From contig CM071573.1 of assembly GCA_036426205.1 (NCBI GenBank), positions 45,165,664 to 45,229,663 of the forward strand: a DNA stretch of 64,000 nucleotides, written 5' to 3'. This DNA comes from Ascaphus truei (lineage: Eukaryota > Chordata > Amphibia > Anura > Ascaphidae). Below the pieces are notes generated by a model, which was not told where the DNA came from, did not search any database, and saw nothing but the letters and a program-made list of their open reading frames with translations. Below, piece after piece: positions 46,979 to 59,244 of this stretch (position 1 is the stretch's first letter; each line of letters starts with the position of its first letter). Made by a program: the position numbers and the translations under genes.

Positions 46979-49254
46979 CAATAGCAAATAAGAACAGTAT
47001 AATCAAAATAGATTTAAAACCAACAGTAGAACCTGCAAATGGAATGAGAATAGTCTAAACGCATTACTTTCTCTTGTTTGCAAATGCTCCTACAGACAAA
47101 TTTGTGAATCCCAGTGACCAATCAAAATAAGGACTATAGCATGTCAGAGAATATATACATTCAATATTCAATACATGATCTGTCTGAAAAATATATACGT
47201 AATTGTAAAACTGCATGTAAGTTAATTGCTAGTGAGTATTGTATGTTATTGTAGAGGGAGAAAGGGGGTGGCCCGGTATTAAAGGGGTTGCACTCCATTT
47301 GGCCATCCCCTGACCTTACCAGGGAGACAAGGGGTTAACTGGGCTGAGGTCCAGAAATGTGATGTAACCCTTGTTATGACATGAAAATGTGTATTCCTCT
47401 GTTCCCATGCTTTATTGTAATATCTGGTTTAATCAGTGTCTGCATCACACACACACTAGGATCCATCCGGGAGCACAAGGGTTAATAGTTGTTTAGTGAT
47501 TATAGCCCTTTGTGTAATTTTCCCGCCTTTTCAGGCACCATTTTGCAGAATCCCATAGGCCGCCATTGGGGCTCCATGTGTTTCAATGGCGAATCTTGCT
47601 GTTTGGGTCCTGTTTCCTGTGGAGACCAGCAGATGGCGTCCGAGAGGAGGAGCGGCGGTTTCCCATTGTAAGTCAATGGGCCCATTGACTTCAATGGAGA
47701 ATCCTCGAAAGAGCTTTCCAGGAACGAGTTGGCTGCCGTCCAAACCGCAACACCGCAAAGCGGATACATTTTCAATAAGAGAGCTTTGATCACTTAACAG
47801 TCAAGTTCAACGACAAGTGGCGTGGGAATAAACAGTTCTAGAGTACATAGAAATAAAATTCTTTTTGCCCCTAGTTCCTAGACCTTCCCCCACTCGACCA
47901 CAACCGGGTCCCAGTATCCTAGACCCCCGATAAGGGTCGAACCGAGAAGAGCAGATCGCGCCATAGGTTCCAATGGCGGCGGCAGAAACAGCTCAGGAAA
48001 ACGGCTAAGTGTCAAAAGCTGAAATTTGGGAATCCATAGCTCCGGTTCTGGAGGGTCCAGAGGATCAGGGTTTGGGATATCTGTAGTCACTGCTCCGGCA
48101 TCGCTGCAGAACCATCCTTGACCCTCTTGGACCAACCCAACGGAGTATGGACCCCCTTGAAAGTTCGGGACTCCAATGGCGGCCAATCTCCATTGACCGG
48201 CTATGGCGGAAAACCCCCATTGACTTCAACGGCGGCGTCGCCCCGTTGAAAGTCTATGGCGGCGGATTCCCATAGCCGCCAACGGCAGCGGTTTGCCATT
48301 GAAAGTCTATGGCGGCGGAGCCCGTTGTTTTCAATGGGGATTTAGTGAAAAACCGTGATTTAATTTACAGCGGAGTTTTTTGTATTAAAATAGGAAACGG
48401 TTTCAGGTGTATTTGTGTAACTCTGGTTCCGAAGGTCGTAGCAAGTCGCAAATTGGACCATAAGGTGTCCCACTTCCGGCATTGAGAACTGGGAAGTTTG
48501 GACTGGCTAGACCCAACGGAACCGGATATTTTAATATGTTTGTGTTTTATCCTTCATACTGTGTCCCAAAGCAGGGATAAAACCTAGAGGAAATTCCTTT
48601 GCACACCAGGATAGCATATGGCCAGAGAGGCGACCCAATGTCTAGGACTTAAGTATTGTTCAAAGGATTTTGTCACCTCCACTGTTTACATGAGGGCGGA
48701 GATTACTCAAACCAGAGCAGTCTTTAAGTGTCCCATTTAACACCTTACAACAAAGAATATCCTACCAGGAATCCAATCTGGGAGACTAGCTGGCATTCCT
48801 GATGCAGATGAGGGGCTACAGAAATGAGACCCCAGAGTTCTGATGCGCATGTACCAGCTAGCAGGGGGGCATGTATCAAAATGTGTTCCCACGTTAATGA
48901 GTGGCTAGAGGTAATTGAAGACGAATCACCTGTACTTAATGTTAAGGATAGGGTACAAAAGGTTTATAAACTGTTGTCCACCCTTTATCCTTTGTTTTTT
49001 CTGATATCATCTGAATTGTTACCTGATTGCGAGAGAATTGCTATGCAACATACTTCTCATCCCCCATCCCCAAAGTAAGTGTACTTCTTGTCTGTTACTG
49101 TATTATTTCGTGTGTTCACCTATCCAAAGGAATAAATATACTTTATTATATCTAAGCCTCGTTCAGTTCAAACCCAGTATTTTGTGTAAATTACAACCTG
49201 TGATAAGCTATCGTCAGTTATTCACACCCATATTCTAATAGGTTGTTAAAACTT
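46979..49254. mobile_element. 2276-bp insertion in the PLE arm, possibly LTR-type
   Basis: The opposite arm is continuous where this copy is split (between CCTAACTCGTATA and TAAGTAGTATAG), so this block is an insertion, or was lost from the other arm. It has a GC-richer middle with repeated CCATTGACTTCAATGG-like palindromes (47670-48350), then an AATAAA near 49131 followed by about 120 bases, like an LTR R-U5 end. No coding domain. Could be a long solo LTR; ends and duplication are not decisive. Confidence 0.5.
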
Positions 49255-50003
49255 TAAGTAGTATAGACAATAAGACGAATAAGACGACTCAAAACTCCCA
49301 TCATGGGTTATCCATGTACTGTATAAAACTAAATATATATGAATATACATATAAGAAACTGGAACAAATATATTTAGATCCCAGTTCACATGTAATTCTA
49401 GTGCATATATTCCTACCAATTAAATGTGCAATCTCTTGGGTTGATACTAAGAATAATATGTAATATCCCAAGAGTATAAGGTGTATAATATACACAAATA
49501 ACAAAATTAGTTCTAATTAGTTATCTATTACATCTATTCTAATTTTGTTAGATCATCCATGGATAACCACAAGAAGATAAGGAGTCATCACAATAATATG
49601 TACATTCACATAAATATAATATATACCATATATAATATACCAAATGCATGTAGACCCCATATGTAATATTACTAACATTATTGAATCCACTGCGTCTGGT
49701 ATCCTCACAAACAACAATATTTTTGAACATCTATGCGAAGAAAAATCAATAATGTCGCGAAAGCACACTGCCCTTATCACTAATAAGACAATACACATAT
49801 TTTCCTAGACATGTTTTGGAATAACAAGAAAACATTATCAATAATACTGTATAATATATATTTCTTAAAGGTCTTCAACTAAGATATCAGATATACCCAG
49901 ACTTAGTTTCCAATGATTATAACAAAAATACCTGTTTGAGTTCCCAGTCGGTATTCATACCCATGAGTGCAAGTGACCCAAGGTATAAATCCAATACATT
50001 TCT

Positions 50004-50750
50004 CTATGATTGAGGGTGACTTCTCCGTTCCCCCCCCCCTGTAACATCAATCTGTACGTGTTCTAAAGCAGTAAATGTAAAAGTGCTAACAAGGCCCATC
50101 GGACAATGAGTGAAATGTCTTGAGACTGGGTATTTTTTGTCCCTATTTCTAATTGTTCTAAGGAGCTCAGTGATTCTGATCTTCAATGGTCTTATCATTC
50201 TGCCAACATAACAACTACCACATGCGCATCTAAGAACATAAACCACATAATTAGTGTTACATGTCATAAAGGTTTGTAATTTGTCTATATTTTGTATATT
50301 TACATGTAACCGATGTGATCTGTGTGGCATATTTACATAAAGTACAATTGGCACATTTATAGAAACCTTTTTGAGTTTTTTTGTTCATATGATTCCGGCA
50401 TTAGATTGGAAAAGTGGGAGAGAGATAAGATCTAATTGTTCTTGCTTTCTTAAATATAATCTTGGATTGGATCTGGTGCATTCCTTAAGATCTTTATCCA
50501 ATCTCAGGACAATGTTTCTCCACAATAGATCTGATTTGGTTTGCCTGTTTATTATACGCTGTAATGAATAATGGAGTATCTAATACTTGTTTTTGCTTGG
50601 TTTATTTTTATTATTAGTTATTTTCAACAAATCTGATCTTTGTATGATGTGCACTATCAAAGGCTTGTTGGATATCATGATCCTCATAACCTCTACTTTT
50701 AAATCTTTTATTCAATTCTTTACATTGTTTTTTTTTTTAAAGTCTTGTCA
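50004..50750 (-). pseudogene. Penelope-like GIY-YIG endonuclease and RT thumb (reverse copy)
   Basis: Minus strand from 50750: a YEDHDIQQAF-like RT thumb region, then a Cys-containing linker (CTLCKYA-type, partly out of frame). The GIY-YIG core follows in the frame 50004-50354: NYVVYVLRCACGSCYVGRM with RPLKIRI, ELLRTIRNRD and SRHF. The VVY...YVG pair, the Arg after it and the following Glu are present. This domain nicks DNA in PLE retrotransposition. The frame ends early at a G run near 50030 and is 5'-truncated, so it is a remnant. It keeps a segment that the forward copy has lost. Confidence 0.75.
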
Positions 50751-50789
50751 TTAGAGCATATTCTAATCTGAAATTAAAGAGGATACCGA

Positions 50790-53640
50790 GAGGGCTTAAA
50801 ATCAAAAAGATGCCCTCTTTCGGCTTTTCATCTAAGGAATTTGAATTAAGTTTGGTTAATATACTGGATGAATGTTCAGCTAAACTAATGGACTTAATTA
50901 TAACATCCAGATTTCAAGGGAAGAAGGTTTTGCAACAGAATATCTAAAATCTACAATCTAATCTTAACACCTTTAAGGATATGTGGAGGACTTTGACGCT
51001 TTAGATAAAAAAACTCTTTAAACATATCACCACAATGGAAAAAGATATAATGATTAAAAAACAAAAAAAGTTTGATAGAGATCGATCTGATTATGATCAT
51101 TATCAGATCTACATATGGCCGAAGCCAGCACAAGCGAGAACTCCAAACTGCCAAGGGAATACATCAAAAAGGACTTTTTCTAGAGATACAGATTTCCGAG
51201 AAAATCAGCCCCAAAAAAGTAAATATTAAAAAATAAATATTCAGATGCATCCAGTATCTCTGATACATCTGATTGTGATAGCAGGCAGCAGGTGGTTTCC
51301 TTCTTGAGAGATGAGGATATAGGGAAATATCATCATGACAATCAAGATCAGGATACTTGTCAAACAGTATACTCTTCATGTTATCAAGAATCAACCTTGT
51401 TCTCATATGAATCAAAAGATTTAAAAAAAAAAAAAAAAAAAAAGGACTAGGCGCTCATCAAAAAGAAGGAGCACAAAAGAAAAGAAAAATGAACTCTTAG
51501 AAGCTGAAAATAATGTTATCAACATTTCGGGTGTTGATCTAAATGATGAACATATTAAATTGTTGAACGAAAAGTTGATCGTTGCACTTAATGATTAATT
51601 TCCATCTTTTTGATACGGTCATAGGCCTGCAGAAATGTATCAGAAAATTGTCTTTGATAAAGTTCTTTACCTTTAAAACTTTGACTATTCCCAGTGTTTC
51701 ACCTTTGAATGATCCGGACCCTATTGGTCATGATCCTCCAATGGATAACACTGGGCAATTGAGATTTGGCTTTAGGGAATACAGTGCTGCACAAGACTTA
51801 ACCAATTTATTAGCAGAATAGTATGATTCTGATGTAGTTATAGTAGATTCCAATGATCAATCACTATTTCTTACAAGTACTAAACATTTATCTTTTAAGA
51901 ATAAATCAGTATTCTACCGAGCTTATAACAAGGGACCACACTTGGAGACCTTTGAATGACTTGTGGAACACGATCTTCAGTCTTTGGCCAAGGGGCATAC
52001 ATGCTCATCTGTTGGGCATAACAATATGTCTAAAGAGGAACATCAAACTCTATATACTTTAAAAAATAGAGATAATCTAATAATAAAAAATACAGACAAG
52101 GGCAGCGCTATTGTCGTCATGCAAGCATGCAGATGCAGCTTAGTGACTCATAGGCATATTGTAAATTGGACAAAGATCCAAACAACATGTACATTTTGGA
52201 ACTTCTCAGCCTTCTTGATTTAGGTAAGGAATTGCGGGTGTTGACGGAACAAGAGTTCTCATTTCTTTACAATGCACATCACACGATACCTATTTTTCAT
52301 CATCTCCCAAAGATCCATAAGTCTCTGGTCAGCCATCCTGGCAGGCCAATAATATCGAGCATTGGATCTTTGGGAGATGGTATGTCTAGGTACGTGGATT
52401 CCTATCTACAACCTTTAGTTAGAGCTCTTCCCTGTTATTTGACAGATTCATCAGACTTGTTATGTAGGTTTCAGGAATTCACTTGGTATAACACTTATAC
52501 TTGGGTCACACTTGGCGTTACATCTTTATACACTATCATTAATCATGAATTGGGCATTAAAGCCATTAGTCACTTTTTAAAACTTTCAAATCTTCACACT
52601 GCACAGAGCACTTTTTTTTATTAGATTCTAATATATTTTTATTACAGCCTAATTACTTTGTTTGATAAACAGTTTTTTATTTACAGACACAAGGGACTGC
52701 AATGGGCACCTATTTTGCACCCTCTTACGCTAATCTCTTTATGGGTTTGTGGGAGTCTATTCACATTTTCGGCGATTCTAATCCTTTATCTAAATTGGAA
52801 TACTTACAATTTAAAAATGTACACATGTGTATCATAATAATCATCAGTTATCTGGATTTATATATTGATATGAACTTAACCATTCAGACGAATATTTTTC
52901 ATAAGTCTAACTCCTGCAATTAATTCCTGAGGGCTAATAGTGAGCACCCCAGACCATTGTTGAGAGGCATCCCAAATGGGGCAGTATTTGAGACTGAGAA
53001 GAATATGCTCTAATGACGAGACTTTTTAAAAACAATCTAAAGAATTGAATAAAAGATTTAAAAGTAGAGGTTATGAGGATCATGATATCCAACAAACCTT
53101 TGATAGAGCACTTCATACAACTAGATGTGATTTGTTAAAAATGTCTAATAATTAAACTAAACAAAGCAATTATAATGGAGGCCATACTAAACAAAAACAA
53201 GTATTAGATACGCCATTATTCATTACAGCTTATAATAAACAGGCAAACCAAATCAGATCTATTGTGGAGAAACATTGGGAAGTCCTGAGATTGGATAGAG
53301 ATATTAAGGAATATACCAGATCCAATCCAAGATTTGTATTTGGAAAACAAGAACAATTAGATCTTATCTCTCTCCCACTTTTCCAATCTAATGCCGGAAT
53401 CATTATGAGCAAAATAACTCAAAAAGGTTTCTATAAATGCTGCAACTGTACTTTATGTAAATATGCCGCACAGATCAAATCAGTTACATGTAAATATACA
53501 AATATAGAAAAATTACAAACCTTTATGACATGTAACACTAGTTTATGTGGTTTAGAAATAGGGACGAAAAATACCCAGTCTCAAGACATTTCACTGATTT
53601 TGTGCGCTGGGCTCTGTTAGCACTTTTACATTTACTGCTT
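50790..53640 (+). pseudogene. Penelope-like RT-endonuclease ORF, forward copy, inactivated
   Basis: Order along the strand: N-terminal region (RGLKIKKMPSFGFSSKEFEL at about 50791), a lysine-rich stretch (51035-51200), FHLFDTVIGLQK (51602), RT motif NLIIKNTDKGSAIVVM (about 52075), LPKIHKSLVSHPGRPIISSI (52306), WVTLGVTSLYT (52500), MGTYFAPSYANLFMGLWES (52702), SYLDLYIDMN (52850), thumb (53040-53120) and endonuclease linker (53440-53560). Defects: the motif A Asp is Gly (codon 52514-52516), the YxDD motif is missing between LEYLQF and SYLDL, the GIY-YIG core is deleted, and stops occur. Normal role: target-primed reverse transcription. This copy cannot do it. Confidence 0.85.
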
Positions 53641-54660
53641 TAGAACACGTACATATTGTTATTTGGGGGGGGGGGGATTAACAGTGAAGTCACCCTCAAT
53701 CGTAGAGAAATGTATTGGATTTATACCCTTGGGTCACTGGCACCAATGGGTATGAATACCGACTGGGAACTCAAAAATTTCCTTGTCTGAAACAGGTATT
53801 TTTGATATAATTATTGAGGAATAAGTGGGTATATCTGATATCTTAGTTGAAGACCTTTGAGAAATATATATTATTCAGTATTATTGATGATTTTTTTCTT
53901 GTTATTCTGTTATTTCAAAACATGTCTCTAGGAAAATATGTGTATTGTCTTATTAGTGATAAGGGCAGTGTGCTTTTGCGACATTATTGATTTTTCTTCA
54001 CATAAATGTTCAAAAATATTGTTGTTTGTGAGGATACTAGATGCAGTGGATTCAATAATGTTAGTAATATTACATATGAGGTCTACATGCATTTGTTATA
54101 TTATGTATGGTATATATTATATTTATGTGAATGTACATTATATTATTGTGATGACTCCTTATCTCCTTGTGGTTATCCATGGATGATCTAACAAAATTAG
54201 AATAGATGTAATAGATAACAAAATTAGTTATAATTAATCAGTTATTTGTGTATATTATACACCTTATGATCTTGGGATATTACATATTATTCTTAGTATC
54301 ATCCCAAGAGATTGCACATTTGATTGGTAGAAATATACTGTATGCACTAGAATTACATGTGAGCTGGTATGTACATATATTTGTTCCAGTTTCTTATATG
54401 TATATTCATGTATATTTCGTTTTATACATGGATAACCCATTATGGGAGTTTTGAGTCATCTTATTCATCTTATTATCTATGCTACTTATATATGAGTTAG
54501 GTTTCAGCTTGCACTTTCACCCCCACTCGGAGGGTGTCACTGTGGCCGGCAGATCGTTTTGGCGTTTTTCGCGTCAATCTCGCTGGTGCCGTGCTTTCGG
54601 TGTGGTGTCACGTTCGGCTGGGCATAAGTTATTTAAACAACTGACACGAATAGAATAACA

Positions 54661-54704
54661 CACTCTTTGAAAAAGCGCTGAGACGCGCGAAACGCATTAG
54701 AGTG
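54661..54704 (+). ncRNA. Hammerhead-like motif, right end of the PLE
   Basis: CACTCT, TTGAAAA, AGCGC-TGAGA-CGCGC, GAAAC, GCATT, AGAGTG. A six-pair stem I and a GCG/CGC stem II are formed. The core is degraded in the same way as in the left arm, so the change predates or was copied between both ends. Confidence 0.5.
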
Positions 54705-54849
54705 GTTCATCCTGCTCACGCCATGTACTCATATCACTAATAAAGCTGTTTTTAACATAGCTTTTGCATTGTAAAGAGATGTAGAAGAACAAGAGAAATG
54801 CATACAGTATAGTGTAGTACGTTTAATACTAACTTAGAAGTAGAAAAAA

Positions 54850-55180
54850 AACACCATAAAAGTAATATGAGCCTAATCAGAGATCACCTGGGAACACCAA
54901 TGTATGTGTCCAATATCCGTGCTTTCCCGACTTCAAGTTCTGAGATCCATTGGTTTGCTTCACTCCCGATCTCATTGGGGCACCGTCAGAAGCCAGGCTG
55001 GTCCGTCCCTTCTGTGTGCTCCTTGAAGATCCAGTGCGTTTCACCATCTTTGGCTTTCTGCATTCTATGGATCCCTGAGGAGGCCAAACCTAGTGAAATG
55101 AGTTGGAGGCTTGAATTCTACGGTTTTATATGCGTGTGTACAGTTTTTGGTGTAGTGATTCACAATTAGTTTTTTGTCAC
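54850..55180 (+). mobile_element. Possible Penelope-like 3' fragment with hammerhead-like core
   Basis: CTGAGGA (55075-55081), GGCC, then GAAAT (about 55095) recall the hammerhead order, followed by a T-rich end. Stems are poor. Suggestive only. Confidence 0.25.
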
Positions 55181-55185
55181 AATAT

Positions 55186-56235
55186 ATACCATGTTTAGGT
55201 AAAAAAGGGACCCTTCATCATTATCTTATATACTTCTTGCTCAATCTCCATGAAAAAGTTTAGTGTGTCTGTTATGTGGATTAACACTATATAAGAATCA
55301 CAATGTAAACAGTCAACTAATGTTAACTAAATTGATGTCACGGTATTATATTAACAAGTACCAGATATGCTGTGATAGGTTCGTGTTCATTAAATGAGAA
55401 ATAGGAGTTTTTCTTTTGTTATTCGTAAATGTGTTAAACTGTTATCTAATCAAAAACACTAAGATTATTATAAAGTTTGATTGCAAAGTGTGTCCAAAAT
55501 GTCCACCACCTCCTGAAACGCGCGGCCGAAAATGAGGACGCCACTGTCTGATTGCATCAATAACGCGTTGCTCCCACTCCTGAACAATATGTTGTTTGTT
55601 TTACGAATTAGGTTTTTCAGTCCTCCTAGCGACCATCCTTTATCTAAGCGCTTTGGACCATAATTCCTGTGCTGTCTCTAGCACTTTATAATGCGTGTGG
55701 TGCTTTAGTGCAGCCACTGCAGGTGGTATCACAGCATTTGCATCCTTGTGGAGAATGGGTTCCAGATCCCTGGATGGTATGGGCCAACAGATAATGTTGA
55801 GGCCTTGTGCTATGCACAGATCTTGAGCTCCTCAGCCCCCCAGGGAAGGGCTTGACTGACTCTATAATTTTGAATGCGTCCTCCCTAATGTAAAAAAGGG
55901 GAGGGCACAGGGTCAGCACCATGCCACTCAGGCAGGCTGCGTATGGGGAGGTAAACCCCACAGGGTAGCCTGTCACTGTCTGTAGCTATCAGAACTTGTG
56001 TGACAGGAAGGCAGAAAGATAGTCTGGACCAGTCATGGCTATACATGGCTATACATGTTCTAACAATGCACTTGATGAGGTCATCACATTGTCATCAATT
56101 CCAAAGAATAGTTATTAGATTATCAAATAATTCTTAAATGTAATAATCTCCTGTGAGAGACCTATAATTGCTCAAAATGGAGTGATTCTTCTGAAAGATA
56201 TGACGAAACGTTAAAGGTGTCCTGTTTTTTTCTGA
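55186..56235 (-). mobile_element. Transposase-remnant repeat, copy 2
   Basis: Collinear with 21510-22490. On the minus strand, about 55590-55490 reads EWEQRVIDAIRQWRPHFRPR and then VSGGGGHFGHTL, resembling the C-terminal end of mariner-type transposases. There is about 390 bp of extra sequence at 55660-56050 relative to copy 1. No intact transposase; ends not defined. Confidence 0.55.
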
Positions 56236-56244
56236 ACAGTGTAT

Positions 56245-57639
56245 ATATACACATATAGACACAGTGTATGTGTGTATGTATATATAATGTACCTTCTATG
56301 TTTGTGCCCACTCGTTGATATTACAACAACATTATTTTGATCTAGAACTCTACTAATTCATATTTGGGGGGTAGAAAGGAAGCTTTGGCTCCACCCATTG
56401 TTTTTGTTATAATTAGCTCTGAGGATACTATGTTAACTAAGGAAACAGGCTATTAACATTGTAGTAGTACTTTACTTGATTTGTGTAGTCTATGATTGTA
56501 CTAAATAAGGAGGCAAACCTTTTTTAACTCCATTTTTAAAAACAGTTACAGTACCTGTATATTTACCTTATAGTAACAGAAAGATCCTTTAAGTATATAG
56601 AAAGTCCAGTGAACTATAGCAGAAAATAATCTGTCTAAAATAACTGTATTACATATGGCGCTTTTCTCCCAAAGGTACATAAAGCGATTCACAATTACAA
56701 CATAGTGTGTGGTACACAGCAATGTACATAGGATTTTACAGACACAGTCCCTGCACAGATGCGTTTATAATCTGAGGCATAGTGAGATAAATTGACTTGC
56801 CCGAGGTCACAAGGAGCTGACACCAGACTCCCCTGCTTCATACTCCGTGTCATTGTTCTCTGAGTCAGCGCCTTTACTCACTGAGCCGCTCCTTCAGCTC
56901 AATAAAGCAATTATTTGGCCCTCACTATTGAAGTCTCCATAGATAGTATGTGATCTGTATAACGTCACTGCAGACGTGTATTCTCCTGTTCAATATCGAA
57001 AAATTGACCAAAAGCACAAAGAGCATCAGATCTGATATGGAAGCAAAATTCTAGTAGGGACCATGGGTAGACAGATCAGTCTATAATGATATCCCAAAAA
57101 GCCAAACTGGCAATAAAAATCTATGCATTATTTACCACAACAAAAAAATAGTGTCCAGATTCAGAAACTGAACAATAAAGGGAGATACCCGTTTATGTAA
57201 AACGGCATGTTTATAAATAATATAAGTAGTGCTGCTCTGTGCAACTCAATACTGTCACCCTTTGAACACTGATACTCTCCAGTACTGATTCTTCACCTTT
57301 CTTTGGGTCAGCATAACACTGTTTCCCAACCCTCTGTTCAGGGCAACCCAGCCTGATCACTTTTGATGAATATTCAATTAATCACTAAACACGTTTCTGC
57401 ACTTATCTTCCATGTGAATGTGTGATTATCTGGTTATCCCTAAAACATGGTATGGCTGTGGTGTCCCATGGAGAGGGTTGAAAAACACTGGCATAACAGC
57501 ACAGATAAGGTGTCCACACAGAATGCACAGCCCAGTTTTTTTATCACCAGTTTATTTTCAATTCATATTCAATAAGGACTTTTACATGTGATTGAAGAGA
57601 TGAGTTATTCCCTAATCCTGGTGTAGTGATCCCAGAGAA
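56245..57639. other. Mostly unclassified; one family C fragment
   Basis: 56395-56450 is a reverse copy of part of the family C element at 10528-10580 (TAATTAGCTCTGAGGATACT). No gene recognised elsewhere. Confidence 0.45.
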
Positions 57640-57725
57640 CTGCTAAGGCTACGGCCCCAGTGCGCGCGTTGCCTGCATCAGCGTGACCTGATGGACTCCA
57701 GGCAACTCGCAATGGGGTAACAACA
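57640..57725. mobile_element. PIF/Harbinger-like MITE, left end only
   Basis: CTAAGGCTACGGCCCCAGTG and GGACTCCAGGCAACTCGC match the left part of the copy at 2537; the rest is absent. Confidence 0.45.
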
Positions 57726-57949
57726 GATGCTAGATGGCGCTCTACTAAACCCAATAAAACAGTGAAGTGAATCAATAAATCAATAAAACAATAGTGATAT
57801 AGTGAAGTAAATAAATAAATCAATAGTGATAAATAATCAATATGTATAAATCGTGAATACAAAGGTAAAATTACCACTTATCACTCGACCCTGCAGAAAA
57901 GACTGTTTCAAAAGTCCGAAGATGCACTGTAGATCGAATTCCAGGGGAG

Positions 57950-58740
57950 CGTCGTGGATACCCAAAAAAAGAAAAAAATATAATAGTGTAATACAGTAAC
58001 ACAGTGATAATAAAAATATATAAGGGGTTTGCCAAATCACTACTCACAAACGAAGTAGATTTTAAAGCATTGGATCTGTCTGGAACTGTAAATCATCCCA
58101 GTCAGGGTCAGCAATCTCATGAAAAAGAGAAAACAGCCATGGTGCAGATAGAATAACAAATTTATAAATAAAGGTCACGAATGGAGGCTTACATAGATCT
58201 TAAAAGTAAAGGCAGTATACAGCTGGGTCTTTTGTGCATCACGAACTCTCACCGCCCGGTACACACTGCTCGGGCTGTTCACAGCTCTCACACCGCGACG
58301 TCACTACCGGATTGTGTCGTCACAGCTTGCCGGAATGGAGGACAGCACTAAGGTTCCCTCTGCTTCTCTTCCTCCTGTAAGATGGCTAACGAGCCAGACT
58401 CTACGCGTTTCGACGTAATGACGTCTTCATCAGGAGTGGCTAACATATGCTAATAGCTAGATATATATACCCTATACCTAGCTACAATTGATGCAATGCT
58501 TAATGATTCATACATAGTTGTGATTGGTCAATCTCCAGTATACACATACTTCCTGTTTGGTTTACAAATGGAATATAGTACTAATTTAAAGATATTACTT
58601 ACACAATATAAATAAATACACAGTAATAAAAAATATATAAAGATAAATCAGTATTTTATACATGAACTAAATAATGTTAATCTATCATTTCATATATTAA
58701 TGATAATGATTTAAATTTGAAATTCACCTGTAATTATAGC
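57950..58740 (-). mobile_element. Penelope-like element 3' fragment with hammerhead
   Basis: A hammerhead-consensus motif lies at 58398-58437 on the minus strand, followed by GC-rich then AT-rich sequence as in other PLE 3' regions. No ORF remains. Edges are guesses. Confidence 0.5.
58398..58437 (-). ncRNA. Hammerhead ribozyme motif with consensus core
   Basis: Minus strand reads ACTC, CTGATGA, A, GACGT-CATT-ACGTC, GAAAC, GCG, TA, GAGT. Stem I: ACTC/GAGT. Stem II: five pairs with a CATT loop. Core CTGATGA and GAAA are exact, and GUA is an allowed cleavage triplet. Stem III is minimal (A-U and C-G around a GC loop), as described for Penelope-like hammerheads that may work as dimers. One extra A lies between the core and stem II. 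Self-cleavage is an inference. Confidence 0.7.
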
Positions 58741-58769
58741 AAAAATAAAACTAATCTTTAATCTGTACA

Positions 58770-59240
58770 CCTGCCCTGCACCCTGCATCCTCCTACCGGC
58801 GTTCGACTTACCTCTGACCTCACTCCTGGGTAAGCTTTCCCATTGGCTCCTTCCAGTATTTAGCTTCCATCAGCCCTGAGCATATTTTGTGTTTGCCGTG
58901 CTTGCTACAAGCTGCCTTGCTTTGTCCTCTTGTTCTTGAATCTTGACCCCCAGCCTTGTACCGGACTCCTAACCTCTGGCATCCTTGGACCTCGGCTTCG
59001 GAATTCGACTACTCTGCTCTCTCCTGTCCTCGACCTCGGCTCCGGAATTCGACTACTCTCTGCTCTCCAATCCCTACTACGGCAAGTACCTACTACGATC
59101 CTACACTCTCCTGCCCTGACCCGGCTAACCCACGACGACGAGCTGCACAACCCGGACCCGGCTTCGCGGCCTAGGTCGGTGTATTCACATCCCCACCTCA
59201 GCCCAGCGGTCCGGCCCTGCTTTGTGGCGAGCACCGGTGA
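58770..59240 (+). mobile_element. Possible Gypsy-type LTR fragment
   Basis: C/T-rich text with repeated CGGAATTCGACTACTCT and CCTCGGCT(T/C)CGG phrases resembles long pyrimidine-rich LTRs in amphibian Gypsy elements. It is cut on the right by a Harbinger-like element. No primer-binding site or coding part seen. Confidence 0.35.
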
Positions 59241-59244
59241 CAGG

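Larger units (their letters stand above)
46698..54773 (+). mobile_element. Penelope-like retroelement locus with opposed copies
   Basis: A forward copy (about 50760-54773) carries remnants of an N-terminal region, RT and endonuclease. Joined head-to-head on its left is a 5'-truncated reverse copy (50760 down to 46698) that starts in the RT thumb region. The terminal ~1.7 kb of both copies match as inverted repeats: 46698-46978 plus 49255-50740 against 53000-54773. Partial inverted copies of this kind are known for Penelope-like elements. The termini (TACAATGCAAAAGC mirrored) each carry a hammerhead-like motif. No target duplication is obvious. The reverse arm contains a 2276-bp insertion. Confidence 0.85.

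Noticed and set aside
47500..48186. Overlapping frames of about 60-100 codons
   Set aside because: Arise from palindromic GC-richer insert sequence; frames on both strands, no domain.
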